The translations under genes were made by a program, and so were the position numbers. Below, in pieces: positions 25,837-35,100 of a stretch of DNA of 64,000 bases. The stretch is taken from the IMG/VR virus record IMGVR_UViG_3300036791_001056, positions 62,001 to 126,000 of that record, one strand, 5' to 3'. Below the pieces are notes generated by a model. It searched no databases, was not told where the DNA came from, and saw only the letters and a program-made list of their open reading frames with translations. Source of the stretch: a virus. Positions within the stretch are counted from its first letter, which is position 1; each line of letters begins with the position of its first letter.

Positions 25837-28800
25837 GAGATCACCTCATTCGTGCGGCTGGGCAGCAGATGCATCACGAGATCACCGAACACCCGCGCTG
25901 GCCGGCGCGGGTTCATCTTCATGGTGTACTCGCTCCACAGCTCGGCGGCTAGCTCGAAGTCATCACTGGCTCCGTACTTCGATACCCTCTCACTGATCGC
26001 GCGCTTATTGGCACTCACCCAGTCACCGCGCAGATAATAGTTGCGCTGTGGGCGCGAGATCCCGATCGCGGCCGCCACTTGCTCCCAGATGTGCCAGTAT
26101 GCCTCATTATTGCCACTGGTAAGCAGCTCCCTCAGCTGAAAGTCCACACCGTGCCCGAACTCGTGCGCCAGCGTCTGGTCCACGGCGCTGTGCCCGGGAT
26201 CTGCGCCCGACCACCAGCCCGACTCGTTGTTGTACCTGCTCGCCTGCTCACGCCGCTCCCGGTTGGCTGGGAACGCCAGCTTGGTGCTGACGGTGATCGC
26301 GCGCGACGCTAGCTGATGCGTCGCCAGTGTCGTGGAGCGCCCGCTGCCGAGCCTGGTGCTAACGGTAATGCTAGTCCGCGCCACGAGGTTCGGGACGTAC
26401 CGGCCCTGCCAAGCGGTAGCGTGGTTGATGGTCTTCCGGATGGCGTTCCGGGTGTCATTGTTGGGTGAGATGCTCGGCGGGACCGTCAGCAGCTCGTAAC
26501 CCTTGAATCGTGCCCAGTCAGGAATAACATCGAGCGGCTTAGGCACAGCAGAGCTGAGCGCAGCCGCAATCGCTGCTCGCACCTCAGCGTCACGAGCCTC
26601 CTGGTAACGCAGCACATCAGCGCGCAAGCTAACGATCCGCCGCGTGAGCTCAGGCGCGCCAGCTTGATCAGCGCGGTGACCAGCCACCGTAAGGTGCGTG
26701 TCAACCACGCCGAACTGGTCACGCACCAAGCTAAGCCCAACCTGCCCCAGTGTGTTCAGCGCGCGGCTCAGATCAGCTCGGCGCGGGTCGCCTGCTGCCT
26801 CAAACTCGCGCGACACGTCATTGATCAGCTGCTCGAGCGAGTCGTGCAGCTGGCTCATCGTTGGTACGGGAGTGCTGGGCGCAGCCGGGCGCGGCAGTTC
26901 AGCTGGTGCCGGGGCAGTGGGCGCCGCTGGCGGCAGCGGCGCAGCAGGTGTGCCTGGCTGCTGAAGACTGCTCAGTGCCTGGTGCAGCTGGTCAATGTGA
27001 GTGGCCGACTGCTCATCATCTGCGCGGCCGTGGGCCTGGGACAGCGCGCTCAGCGCACCCGCGTGATCGCCAGCAGCGAGCCGCTCTTGCGCCTGCAGCA
27101 GCTTATCTTGAACGTTAGGCTGCGCACTAGCGGTCAGCATGTGCATGTTGTGATACAGCACCACTGCTTGGGACGCCTCTTGCCGCGATGTGAAGTGCCC
27201 GAGGACAGTGGACTTGCCCATGATCGGTGACGTGTACTTGATCTTATAGCCCGGGTCACCCGGCTCTCTCTTCAAGTCCCGGCCGATGACGTGTCCCGAC
27301 GGCGCCACCGTCTTGCCACCGTGAGTCTGCCGCCGCGCCTCTTGATACCTCCCGCAGGGAGGCCGCACGCAGATGTAGCCGTGGATGTAGCCCTCGGGAC
27401 CGACCTTCAGCAGGTCTGCGATGCGGATCTTAATCTTCCCGCCAGTGGTGCGCGCAGCAAACGATACCGGCTCCCACTCCGCCTTATTCGCTGAGCTCGC
27501 TCCCTGGTGCACCTGGAACGAGTGGGCCTGGAACCACGGATCAGCCGCGTTGTCTGACGGCGCGAACCCGATGTACGCCTTCACCGGCCGGCGCTCTTGC
27601 CGGTACGCCAGCGCCCGGTGATGCCCGTCGATGACCACATCTCTCTGGTTTCCCGGGACGCGGACGAGGATGACCGGGTTGACGTCCTGCCCGCCGCTGC
27701 GGATGCGCTCAGCGAAGCGCGCCACGCGCTGCCGCTGGTGATGCGCCGCCCACGAGTTCTCTGAGTCCCAGTCAATAGCGGTGAGCGGAACGTTGACCGG
27801 GCCCACCCAGCGCAGCTGCCGGACCCACGCGATTCCCTTGGGCTCGTAATTCGCGAGGAGCTGCTGGTAGATGTGCTCAGCATCCACGGGCGTCTGGTCA
27901 CGCAGGTCAGCAGCGCTCTTTTCGACGTTGACGCTTGACCCCGCGTCAGCGCCCGTCAAGCTCACGTAGATCACGTTGCCCAACCGCCGGTCGACCCGGA
28001 ATGACGAGCCTCTCGGCAGAATGAGCTCGCTCTCGCTCGCCTTACCGTGAATCATGTGCTGGCCGGCTGGTGTGGTTATGACCAAGATCACCGGTGTGCC
28101 GCCGATCGCAGCCGGCCCGATCGCTGGGTCCATGCCCGCTGACCGCTGCTCACCAAACCGCCTAGCCATCGCTGGGTTGGTAGTAACAGAGGTGTACGCC
28201 AGCTCGCGGAACGTCTTACCGGGAGTCAGCGCATCACTGGCGGCCTGATGCACCGCCAGCCCGCGGTAGAACGTTCCCTGCTCACTCGCCGTGGACAGCG
28301 CCAGCGCCTCATCGGTCTCTCTGACGAACGGCACGTCACTCTTACCAGCGCGCAGCTCGGAGTTGATCATGCTGTTGCCGCGCGGGTCGATGTACGCATC
28401 AACTGCGTGATCCAGCTGAGCACGCTTACCAGAGCTGACATTAGTGACAGCCAATGACGGCGCTAGCACGCTCTTCAGCTTTACCGGCTTAACCACCGGC
28501 TTGAACTCGTTGTGATACTGCGCCAAGAAGCGCAGTGCGATCTCTTCAGACGGCGCGTCGGCCGCGATCTTCCCATCGTAAAATGACTTAGTGCTGCTGA
28601 ACGGGCGGCGCCTCACGCTCGCCACTACTACGCCGCTCGGCACATGCTTAACCTGATCACCGTCAATGCGCAGGTCACCAGCATTAATGTGACCCAGCTC
28701 TTCCAGCGCGCTCTTACCGAGAACTGCCTTGGTTCCGTCATCAAACGTAACTCGCACCTGATCATCACGTCGCCCAGTGATGATCCCGTGCCCACGCTCT

Positions 28801-28970
28801 GGGTGAGTGATCTCATCGCCGCGCTTCCCGCACGGTGGCCTCACGCACACCCAGCCGTGAACGTAGCCCTCCGAGCCCACCTTGATCATGTCAGCTAGCT
28901 GCGGAAGATTGAGCGAGACTGCTGCACTACCGGTCACGCGGGGCACATGCTGCCAGCTCAGCGTGACCAT
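25833..28970 (-). CDS. giant multidomain head protein: ADP-ribosyltransferase, ParB-like, HEFGH metallopeptidase
   Basis: This 1045-residue protein starts at ATG 28970 behind AAGGA. In order: a signature box MIKVGSEGYVHGWVCVRPPCG (about 31-50); a KOW-like beta segment (HPERGHGIITGRRDDQVRVTF); an ADP-ribosyltransferase-like domain at about 225-345 with FYRGLAV (Arg), AYTSVTTN (S-T) and SESELILPRG (E-x-E); and a ParB/sulfiredoxin-like segment at about 385-465 (VNVPLTAIDW, then VVIDGHHRALAYRQ). A second box KVGPEGYIHGYICVRPPCG comes at about 520, then a helical Pro/Ala linker. The C-terminus has TLAHEFGHGVDFQ near residue 932, a zincin HExxH. It lies between portal and protease genes, so I infer that it is packaged in the head and delivered. 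Confidence 0.75.
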   Translation of the reverse strand: MVTLSWQHVPRVTGSAAVSLNLPQLADMIKVGSEGYVHGWVCVRPPCGKRGDEITHPERGHGIITGRRDDQVRVTFDDGTKAVLGKSALEELGHINAGDLRIDGDQVKHVPSGVVVASVRRRPFSSTKSFYDGKIAADAPSEEIALRFLAQYHNEFKPVVKPVKLKSVLAPSLAVTNVSSGKRAQLDHAVDAYIDPRGNSMINSELRAGKSDVPFVRETDEALALSTASEQGTFYRGLAVHQAASDALTPGKTFRELAYTSVTTNPAMARRFGEQRSAGMDPAIGPAAIGGTPVILVITTPAGQHMIHGKASESELILPRGSSFRVDRRLGNVIYVSLTGADAGSSVNVEKSAADLRDQTPVDAEHIYQQLLANYEPKGIAWVRQLRWVGPVNVPLTAIDWDSENSWAAHHQRQRVARFAERIRSGGQDVNPVILVRVPGNQRDVVIDGHHRALAYRQERRPVKAYIGFAPSDNAADPWFQAHSFQVHQGASSANKAEWEPVSFAARTTGGKIKIRIADLLKVGPEGYIHGYICVRPPCGRYQEARRQTHGGKTVAPSGHVIGRDLKREPGDPGYKIKYTSPIMGKSTVLGHFTSRQEASQAVVLYHNMHMLTASAQPNVQDKLLQAQERLAAGDHAGALSALSQAHGRADDEQSATHIDQLHQALSSLQQPGTPAAPLPPAAPTAPAPAELPRPAAPSTPVPTMSQLHDSLEQLINDVSREFEAAGDPRRADLSRALNTLGQVGLSLVRDQFGVVDTHLTVAGHRADQAGAPELTRRIVSLRADVLRYQEARDAEVRAAIAAALSSAVPKPLDVIPDWARFKGYELLTVPPSISPNNDTRNAIRKTINHATAWQGRYVPNLVARTSITVSTRLGSGRSTTLATHQLASRAITVSTKLAFPANRERREQASRYNNESGWWSGADPGHSAVDQTLAHEFGHGVDFQLRELLTSGNNEAYWHIWEQVAAAIGISRPQRNYYLRGDWVSANKRAISERVSKYGASDDFELAAELWSEYTMKMNPRRPARVFGDLVMHLLPSRTNEVIS

Positions 28971-28980
28971 CGCAGTTTCC

Positions 28981-29124
28981 TTACTGAGAGTCGTCCTCTG
29001 GGCCGCCCTGATCGTGTGACGTGTCGATGCCCGCCTCCGCTGCCGCCGCGTTCAAGTCACGCAGCCAGTTCTGGTTGCCCGGGTCGTCATCGATGTTGCC
29101 GATATCGATTGGCTGCTCACTCAC
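28981..29124 (-). CDS. small acidic protein (47 aa)
   Basis: GTG 29124 overlaps the upstream stop as GTGA, and the stop TAA lies 10 bases before the next gene. The product is acidic and polar (SEQPIDIGNIDDDPGNQNWL and a C-terminus rich in Asp, Gln and Gly). It has no recognised family; tight coupling to two giant head genes suggests a role with them. Confidence 0.6.
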   Translation of the reverse strand: MSEQPIDIGNIDDDPGNQNWLRDLNAAAAEAGIDTSHDQGGPEDDSQ

Positions 29125-32100
29125 GCTGCGCTCGTCACCTTCGTGTTGTCACTGCTGATCTGAGAGTTCCGCGTGATGATCTCACCCTTGACCTTGACGT
29201 CATTCCGCAGCGTAGACTCGCCGCGCCAGTGCGCGAACACCTGATCAGGCTGGATGCTCTGCTCGAGCCGGGCGAAGTCAGTGGCCGGCTGCACAGGTGA
29301 TCCCCGGAGAAATGCTGTGGATCTAGTCGCTGCCTTAGCATCGGTGAACCGCTTAATGAACGCCTTAGCGGTGCTTGATCCCTTGGGCTCAGCCCACGAG
29401 GACAGCAGCCGCGCGCTGGCGCGCCAGCTGCGCCCCTCTCGGTCAGCGCTCAAGATGTTCCGCGCGTAGTCACCGTACACGTACCGGACGACCTTCAGCG
29501 GCCGATCGTGCTGACCGGTCTCCTTGAGCACCTGATCAGTGTAGTGCTGCTGCGCCCGCGCGGACCAGTAGCTCAGTGCGTCTCGCCGGCGCTGCGCTGC
29601 CTCAGGTGACGTGTCTGAGTAGCCGTACCGCGCCTCATCACCATGAAGAAAGTCGTGAGTGTCGTGACGGCCGGCGAAGTCAGTAACACGCAGCAATGGT
29701 GGCTCAGTCATCGCCATGCTGCGTGTGTACTTACCAATCACAGTGTCAGCGTCATTTCCTGAGAAAGACCAGCGGCTGATCTGGCTGGCTACCTCAGCTG
29801 CCACCGCCCGGGCCGCGTTATCGGGCACACCAGCAGCCGCCACGGCGCGCGTGATAAAGTTGCGCTTAAGCTGCGCTAGGCGCGCGCTCCGGTCCTTCTT
29901 GTCGTGAACCAGCTTGTCAGTCTCATCATTCTCAGGGAATGACAAGTTGGTCATCCCGATGAGCTGCTTAATGTGCTGCGCCGCGTCAGGTGCCGCGGCG
30001 CCGGGAACGACTTGCCCGCTCAAGTGCTCGTCAAAGCCGCCTACCAGCGCCTTCCGGGTGCCTGACGTGAAGTCACCCGCCACGAACGGCGATGATGTGT
30101 CAGCGGCTGCCACCTGGTCACGCACCGCCTGCAGCCGGTCACGGATGACCCGCAGCGCGGCGATCCCAGCAGGCGGGATGGGCTCTGACCGGAAGCCAAA
30201 CTCATTCGGCTGCTTGTTCTCAATCGCCCAGTCTACCCGCCGCAGATCATCACCGATAACTCGCACGATCTCAGCGGGCGCATGCTCACCAGGTAGTGGC
30301 TCCCGCGGGTACAGCGCGGCGTCATCACGCCGCAGCGTCTTACCCGCGTTACCAGCACTAACTACTGGTGACTGGTATGACGACACGCCGGGAACAGTTC
30401 TGGCGGCTTGATCGATGCTCTGCAGCTCGTCAGCGATCTGAGTCGCGTCGAGCTGCGTGTGAGAGATCACGCGCTGGGGCGCAGCCGGGACGTGAGGTGC
30501 AGGCGGCGCTGCTGGCTCAACGCGCTCAGCTTCACGTGCTACCTCACCCGGCGCAAGACTTAGCTTATCAGTTGATACCCAGACTTGTTTCTTGCCACCG
30601 TCCCACTTAACGTAAAAGCCACCACTCGTTGGGTAACTCGTTATCGTTCCGGTCTTCTTCCCAGCAGAAACACGATCCCCTGAGCGGAACGCAGTTGCTT
30701 CACCAGCCGTCACGGTGCTCACATCAGCTGGTGTCGCTGGCTCAGCGCGCTCTGCCTCGCGCCGCGCCAGGTCAGCCTCCCACTCTGCCGTGCTGGCGAA
30801 TCCTCCGGCCGCGCGCTCCCGCGCTGCCGCAGCGCGGCGCTGCCCACTGCGCTGGATCGCCCGCTTCAGGTTCTGCGCATCTGGCGAGTCCAGGCCGATG
30901 TTGTCACGCGCTGCCTCATAACCTCGGCGCAGCGCCTCGTGCTCATCATCAGTAGGAACGTAGCCGGGCAGGCGGGTGCGGCCTGAGATGACGTGCGCCG
31001 CCGCTACGTCTCCTTGCCACTCACCGCGCTGATCCAGCAGGTCAGCGTGCGTCCGCGCGAATGACTCATACCAGCTCGGAGTGTGCGGCTCGTGATCTTC
31101 ACTGGCGTTCTCTTCCGCGGCCGTCATCAAGTCACGTTCGTACGGTGACATGTGCTCCCGGCTCGCCAGCTCCGTCCACAGCTGCTCGTTCGGGTCGGGC
31201 TCCGGCTCGGACTCGATGCCTAGAATCGCATCATTAACGTGCTTAATGTGACTCGCTAGCGCGCCGTCACCCGCGTCCTCAGCTCGGTTCTTCGCCAGCC
31301 GCAAGTCTTGCGCGGCACTCAAGGCAGCGCCCGCGGCAAAGTGCTGGCGAGCGCTCTCGAGGTGCTGCTTAACGTCAGCGGGCGCGTCTTGCTCAGCCAG
31401 CTTGCTGATGTTGTGGTACAGCGGGATGGCGTCGAACGCTTGCTGCGCAGTGTCATACCGAGCGGGCAACTTCTCGCGCACCGCTACACCCGCTGCGTCA
31501 GTCTTATAATGGATGGCTGAGTACTTGCCGTCCGCGTCCTTACTCGGCACCTTGCCGATCTTCACGCCGGCGTGTGACACGGTTCCCTTGCGCTTATCCA
31601 CCTCGGCCTGAGCGTACCTCGGCCCGCAGGGAGGCCGCACGCAGATGTAGCCGTGGATGTAGCCTTCCGGTCCCACCTTAATAAGATCAGCCAATGCCAC
31701 ACGCTTCTTAACTGACCGCGCTGTCCCAGCAGGCGGCACGCCAAGAGACCCGCCGCGCAGGTCTTGCCCGCTCGGCTGAGTGCCGCCGTGCCCACCCGGC
31801 GGCCAGTAACCGTCCATACCCTGTGGTCCCTGCGGGAACGCAGCGTGCGGTCGCTGGGCCGCAACGCGGCCAGAACTCGGGAGCGCGTCGTCGTGGCTCT
31901 CAGGGAGGTCGGCAGTCGACCGCGGCTGATTACCTGCGCCGTCCCAGCGCGGAGGCTCAGCACCCGGCGTGAAGCCTGGGACTCCGCCCGGAACCGGCGG
32001 CATCTGCATCGCGCCGCCGCCAGCTGCCGGGGGGCTCTGCGGCTGCTGATCCTCCCAGATCTCCTCACCGCTCAGGTCTACGGTGCGGCGCAGCTGCTTC

Positions 32101-32183
32101 TCAGCGTGATCAGCATCACGCAGCGCTTGACGGCTGACCACCCGCGGGCTGAAGTCTGCCATGCGGTTGGCCAGCGTGCTCAC
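29121..32183 (-). CDS. giant head-associated protein with signature box and possible ADP-ribosyltransferase-like C-terminus
   Basis: This 1020-residue protein starts at GTG 32183, overlapping the portal/MuF stop as GTGA. After a Pro/Gly/Gln-rich N-terminus comes ADLIKVGPEGYIHGYICVRP (about 165-190), the same box as in the 1045-residue neighbour, and then a conserved follow-on segment with TAQQAFDAIPLYHNISKLAE. At about 498-535 an SH3/KOW-like module reads GDRVSAGKKTGTITSY and FYVKWDGGKKQVWV. The C-terminal ~130 residues have LKVVRYVYGDYARN, ARLLSSWAEPKGSSTAKAF and KVKGEIITRNSQIS, in the order R, S-S, E of ADP-ribosyltransferases, but the E-x-E is not intact. Function is inferred as packaged head protein. 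Confidence 0.65.
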   Translation of the reverse strand: MSTLANRMADFSPRVVSRQALRDADHAEKQLRRTVDLSGEEIWEDQQPQSPPAAGGGAMQMPPVPGGVPGFTPGAEPPRWDGAGNQPRSTADLPESHDDALPSSGRVAAQRPHAAFPQGPQGMDGYWPPGGHGGTQPSGQDLRGGSLGVPPAGTARSVKKRVALADLIKVGPEGYIHGYICVRPPCGPRYAQAEVDKRKGTVSHAGVKIGKVPSKDADGKYSAIHYKTDAAGVAVREKLPARYDTAQQAFDAIPLYHNISKLAEQDAPADVKQHLESARQHFAAGAALSAAQDLRLAKNRAEDAGDGALASHIKHVNDAILGIESEPEPDPNEQLWTELASREHMSPYERDLMTAAEENASEDHEPHTPSWYESFARTHADLLDQRGEWQGDVAAAHVISGRTRLPGYVPTDDEHEALRRGYEAARDNIGLDSPDAQNLKRAIQRSGQRRAAAARERAAGGFASTAEWEADLARREAERAEPATPADVSTVTAGEATAFRSGDRVSAGKKTGTITSYPTSGGFYVKWDGGKKQVWVSTDKLSLAPGEVAREAERVEPAAPPAPHVPAAPQRVISHTQLDATQIADELQSIDQAARTVPGVSSYQSPVVSAGNAGKTLRRDDAALYPREPLPGEHAPAEIVRVIGDDLRRVDWAIENKQPNEFGFRSEPIPPAGIAALRVIRDRLQAVRDQVAAADTSSPFVAGDFTSGTRKALVGGFDEHLSGQVVPGAAAPDAAQHIKQLIGMTNLSFPENDETDKLVHDKKDRSARLAQLKRNFITRAVAAAGVPDNAARAVAAEVASQISRWSFSGNDADTVIGKYTRSMAMTEPPLLRVTDFAGRHDTHDFLHGDEARYGYSDTSPEAAQRRRDALSYWSARAQQHYTDQVLKETGQHDRPLKVVRYVYGDYARNILSADREGRSWRASARLLSSWAEPKGSSTAKAFIKRFTDAKAATRSTAFLRGSPVQPATDFARLEQSIQPDQVFAHWRGESTLRNDVKVKGEIITRNSQISSDNTKVTSAA

Positions 32184-35100
32184 GTCATCACCGCACTCTT
32201 GGGCATCGCTGTCATGTATGCGATAGTAACGCCTCGCTGTGAATCACGATGAACTGCGGTCAAGTGCAGCGGCTGATCTCTGTCGAGGATCAGCTCCCGC
32301 TCTTCTGGTGAGTCTGAGAACGGCTGCGCCCAGACAGCAGGTGTACCCTTTGGCACAGTGATGTGCAGAACTGTCTTATTCTCACGACCCACATCATATG
32401 CGCCTGACGTAAGTGACGTCGAGGAGAACCCATGATCCGCGATCACATCACCCGGTGACAGATCACGCAGCGCCTGCTCATCATCCAGCTCACGATGCAC
32501 GATTACAGCAGCAGGCAGTGGCTGCATCGCTGATGACAGATGCTCACTCATCTCTCGGGAGTGAGCATCAATGTTGCCACTCCGCAGCCCATCATTAATG
32601 TCCTGGTAGCCGTTGCCAATGTAACCAGTGATGGCCCCGACCTGCGCAGGTGTGTACGTGAACGCACGACTCAACTTACGGCCAAAGGCACGTGCCTCTG
32701 CTGCGCTGGTAATCTCACTAGCATTAACTGTGCCTGTTACCCGTGACCACTCACCGTGAGCATCACGGGGCTCAAGTGAGTCGAATCGCTTTTCAACGGC
32801 AGCGCTACTCACCGGAACAAGCCACGGCTCACCGTCACGCAGCTCGATGATCACGTCACCTGAGCTCAGCTCACCGGGCTGCGCATCAGCTGGTTCTGCG
32901 GCAGCAGCACTCTTCGCCACGCTCTCGTACCGCGCGTGCCCCGTTGCCTCCTGCGCCGCGCGGAAGTCAGCCTCGCTGAAGCCGTACTCACCGAGCCGGT
33001 TCATCTTGGACACTGCCTTGGACGCGAAGTCCGGGTAGTGCCAGACGGTCACGCGCTGGCTCTGCATGTCCACAACCTGGACAATCAGCGCGGGCCGCAA
33101 GTTCGCGCTCGCCACCGCGGCGCGCTTGCGCTCGATCTCCTCACGCTTGATTGCCGTCTTCAGGTTCTGAGCGTTGCTGTTGAGCGTCTTCAGCTCGCCG
33201 CCGTAGTCACCGATCTTAAAGTCCAGCGGCGTCTGCCGCGACATCCAGCCGCCCGTCGCTGAGATCGGCTCGTACGTCACGCCGAGCTGCTGCTCGAGCA
33301 GGTGCGCACCGTGAGCAGCGAACAGCTGCTCGAACGTGTCACCAATCTCAGACTTGCCCATCGGGCTGCCCGTGACCGGGTTGACGAACTGAGTGGGCGT
33401 CTGGACGGGATCGCGCTGGCCCTTCCAGCGCTTGGACGGAACGGCGCCTGCTGTCCACTCACCGCGCGCATTACGCAGCTCAGCTGGGTCGAACTTCTTC
33501 TCAGCCCGGCCATACCACCGGTCGCAGACGTGATCCGCGTCGATGTGCCCGCGGACGAGGGTGCACTTACCGTGCTCATCATCTACGTCGCTCGGCCGGT
33601 ACATGACGCAGCTGGCGCAGCGCTGGCTGGCGCGCCGGTCTGCCTGCCGGTAGTCAACCGTGCCTGGGCTGAGCAGCTCGGCCTTCTGGCACTTGATGAA
33701 CAGCCCCGTGACGAGCTGCTTCTGGACGGGTCCCGCCGTCTCGAGAGCGCGCCGGACGCGCTTCGGGTGCTCACGCAGCTCCGGCCGGATCGCCGGGTTG
33801 TCCCTCAGCTCGCGCGGGTCCCACCAGGCGATGGCCTCGGGCTCCTCATTGTCCGGGTCGTCGGGGTTAGCGCCCTTAGCGCGGTCGAGAATCGGTACAT
33901 CAGACTCCCGGCCCACGCTGAGCACGTGCCCTCGGTACGGTCCCTCACCGGTCTCCCAGGTCCCGGTGACGCTGCCAGCCGGCACGGGAAGTCCAGTTTC
34001 CTCACCCCACTCGCGCCGGGCCGCCTCCTCCACGCTCTCACCGGGGTCCTCGGGCCGGCCGCCGGGGAACTCCCAGTACCCACCCGCGGGATCATCCTCA
34101 TTGTGGGCGCGCTGGATCATCAGGACCCGGCCCGTGTCACGAGCCCGCACCGCCAGACCTCCGGCCACGAAGCCGTCTGCCGTCAGCGGCGCAGCAACTG
34201 ACGCAAAATCGGACTTAGAGACAGACCACCTATCTGCGCTATCATACGCTGTTTCACCGTGGCGCTGCAACTGTGACTTGACTGCCGTTACTGCTGAGCC
34301 ACGCGGCATCGGCACCGGGTTAAAGCCCGGCAGTGGCGGCGCGGTAATGTGACTGAGATCGATGCCAAACGCGCTGCCCGGCACCAGGGCGCACCTACAG
34401 CGCGGATGCCCGGGCGGGCCCTCCCGGCCGTCCGGGAACAGCCCCGTGACCGGAACGGCACCCGCCGCCTCATTGCCGCGGCAGATCTTGCAGACGCGCT
34501 CATCCGGCGCGACCAGCCACTCCTTGGTGTCGATCCCGTCATCGCGGTACCGGTCCAGCGTGCCGCACGTAACCGCTCGAGCGAGCTCCGTCTGCGCGAT
34601 CATCTCCGCGCGCTCTGGTACAGTCAATAGGTCCTGGATGCGGCGGGCCAGCTCACCCACGCTCTGCCCCTCGGCGAGCGCCCCGGCGATCTCCCGCGCC
34701 AGGTCATCCAGCCCCGTCTGAGAGACGGACTGGATGGTGTTGACGCCCCACTGCTGCAGCAGCTGCTGCAGGCGCGGCCCATCAGCCACCAGCGCGGCCG
34801 CGTCGAAGTCACCGGGCTCCCAGCCGCCCCAGTCAGGCACCTCGGCGGTGGCGGCGATCTCCGGCGTGGCGATCCCGGCGATGACGTGCTCAGCCGAGAC
34901 GGTGCCGAGGGCGTACCCCTCGGTCCAGAGCTGCCCGAAGACGCGCCGCAGCGCGGCGGCGATCAGCTCGCTGATGTGCTGCGCCGCCCACTGCGCGGTG
35001 GCGCGGATCACGCCGCCGAAGAACTGGCTGATGAACTCGCGCACAGCCGTCATCGCTGATGCGAAGGCGCCCTGGATCTTGGGCGCGTAGATCTTCACCA

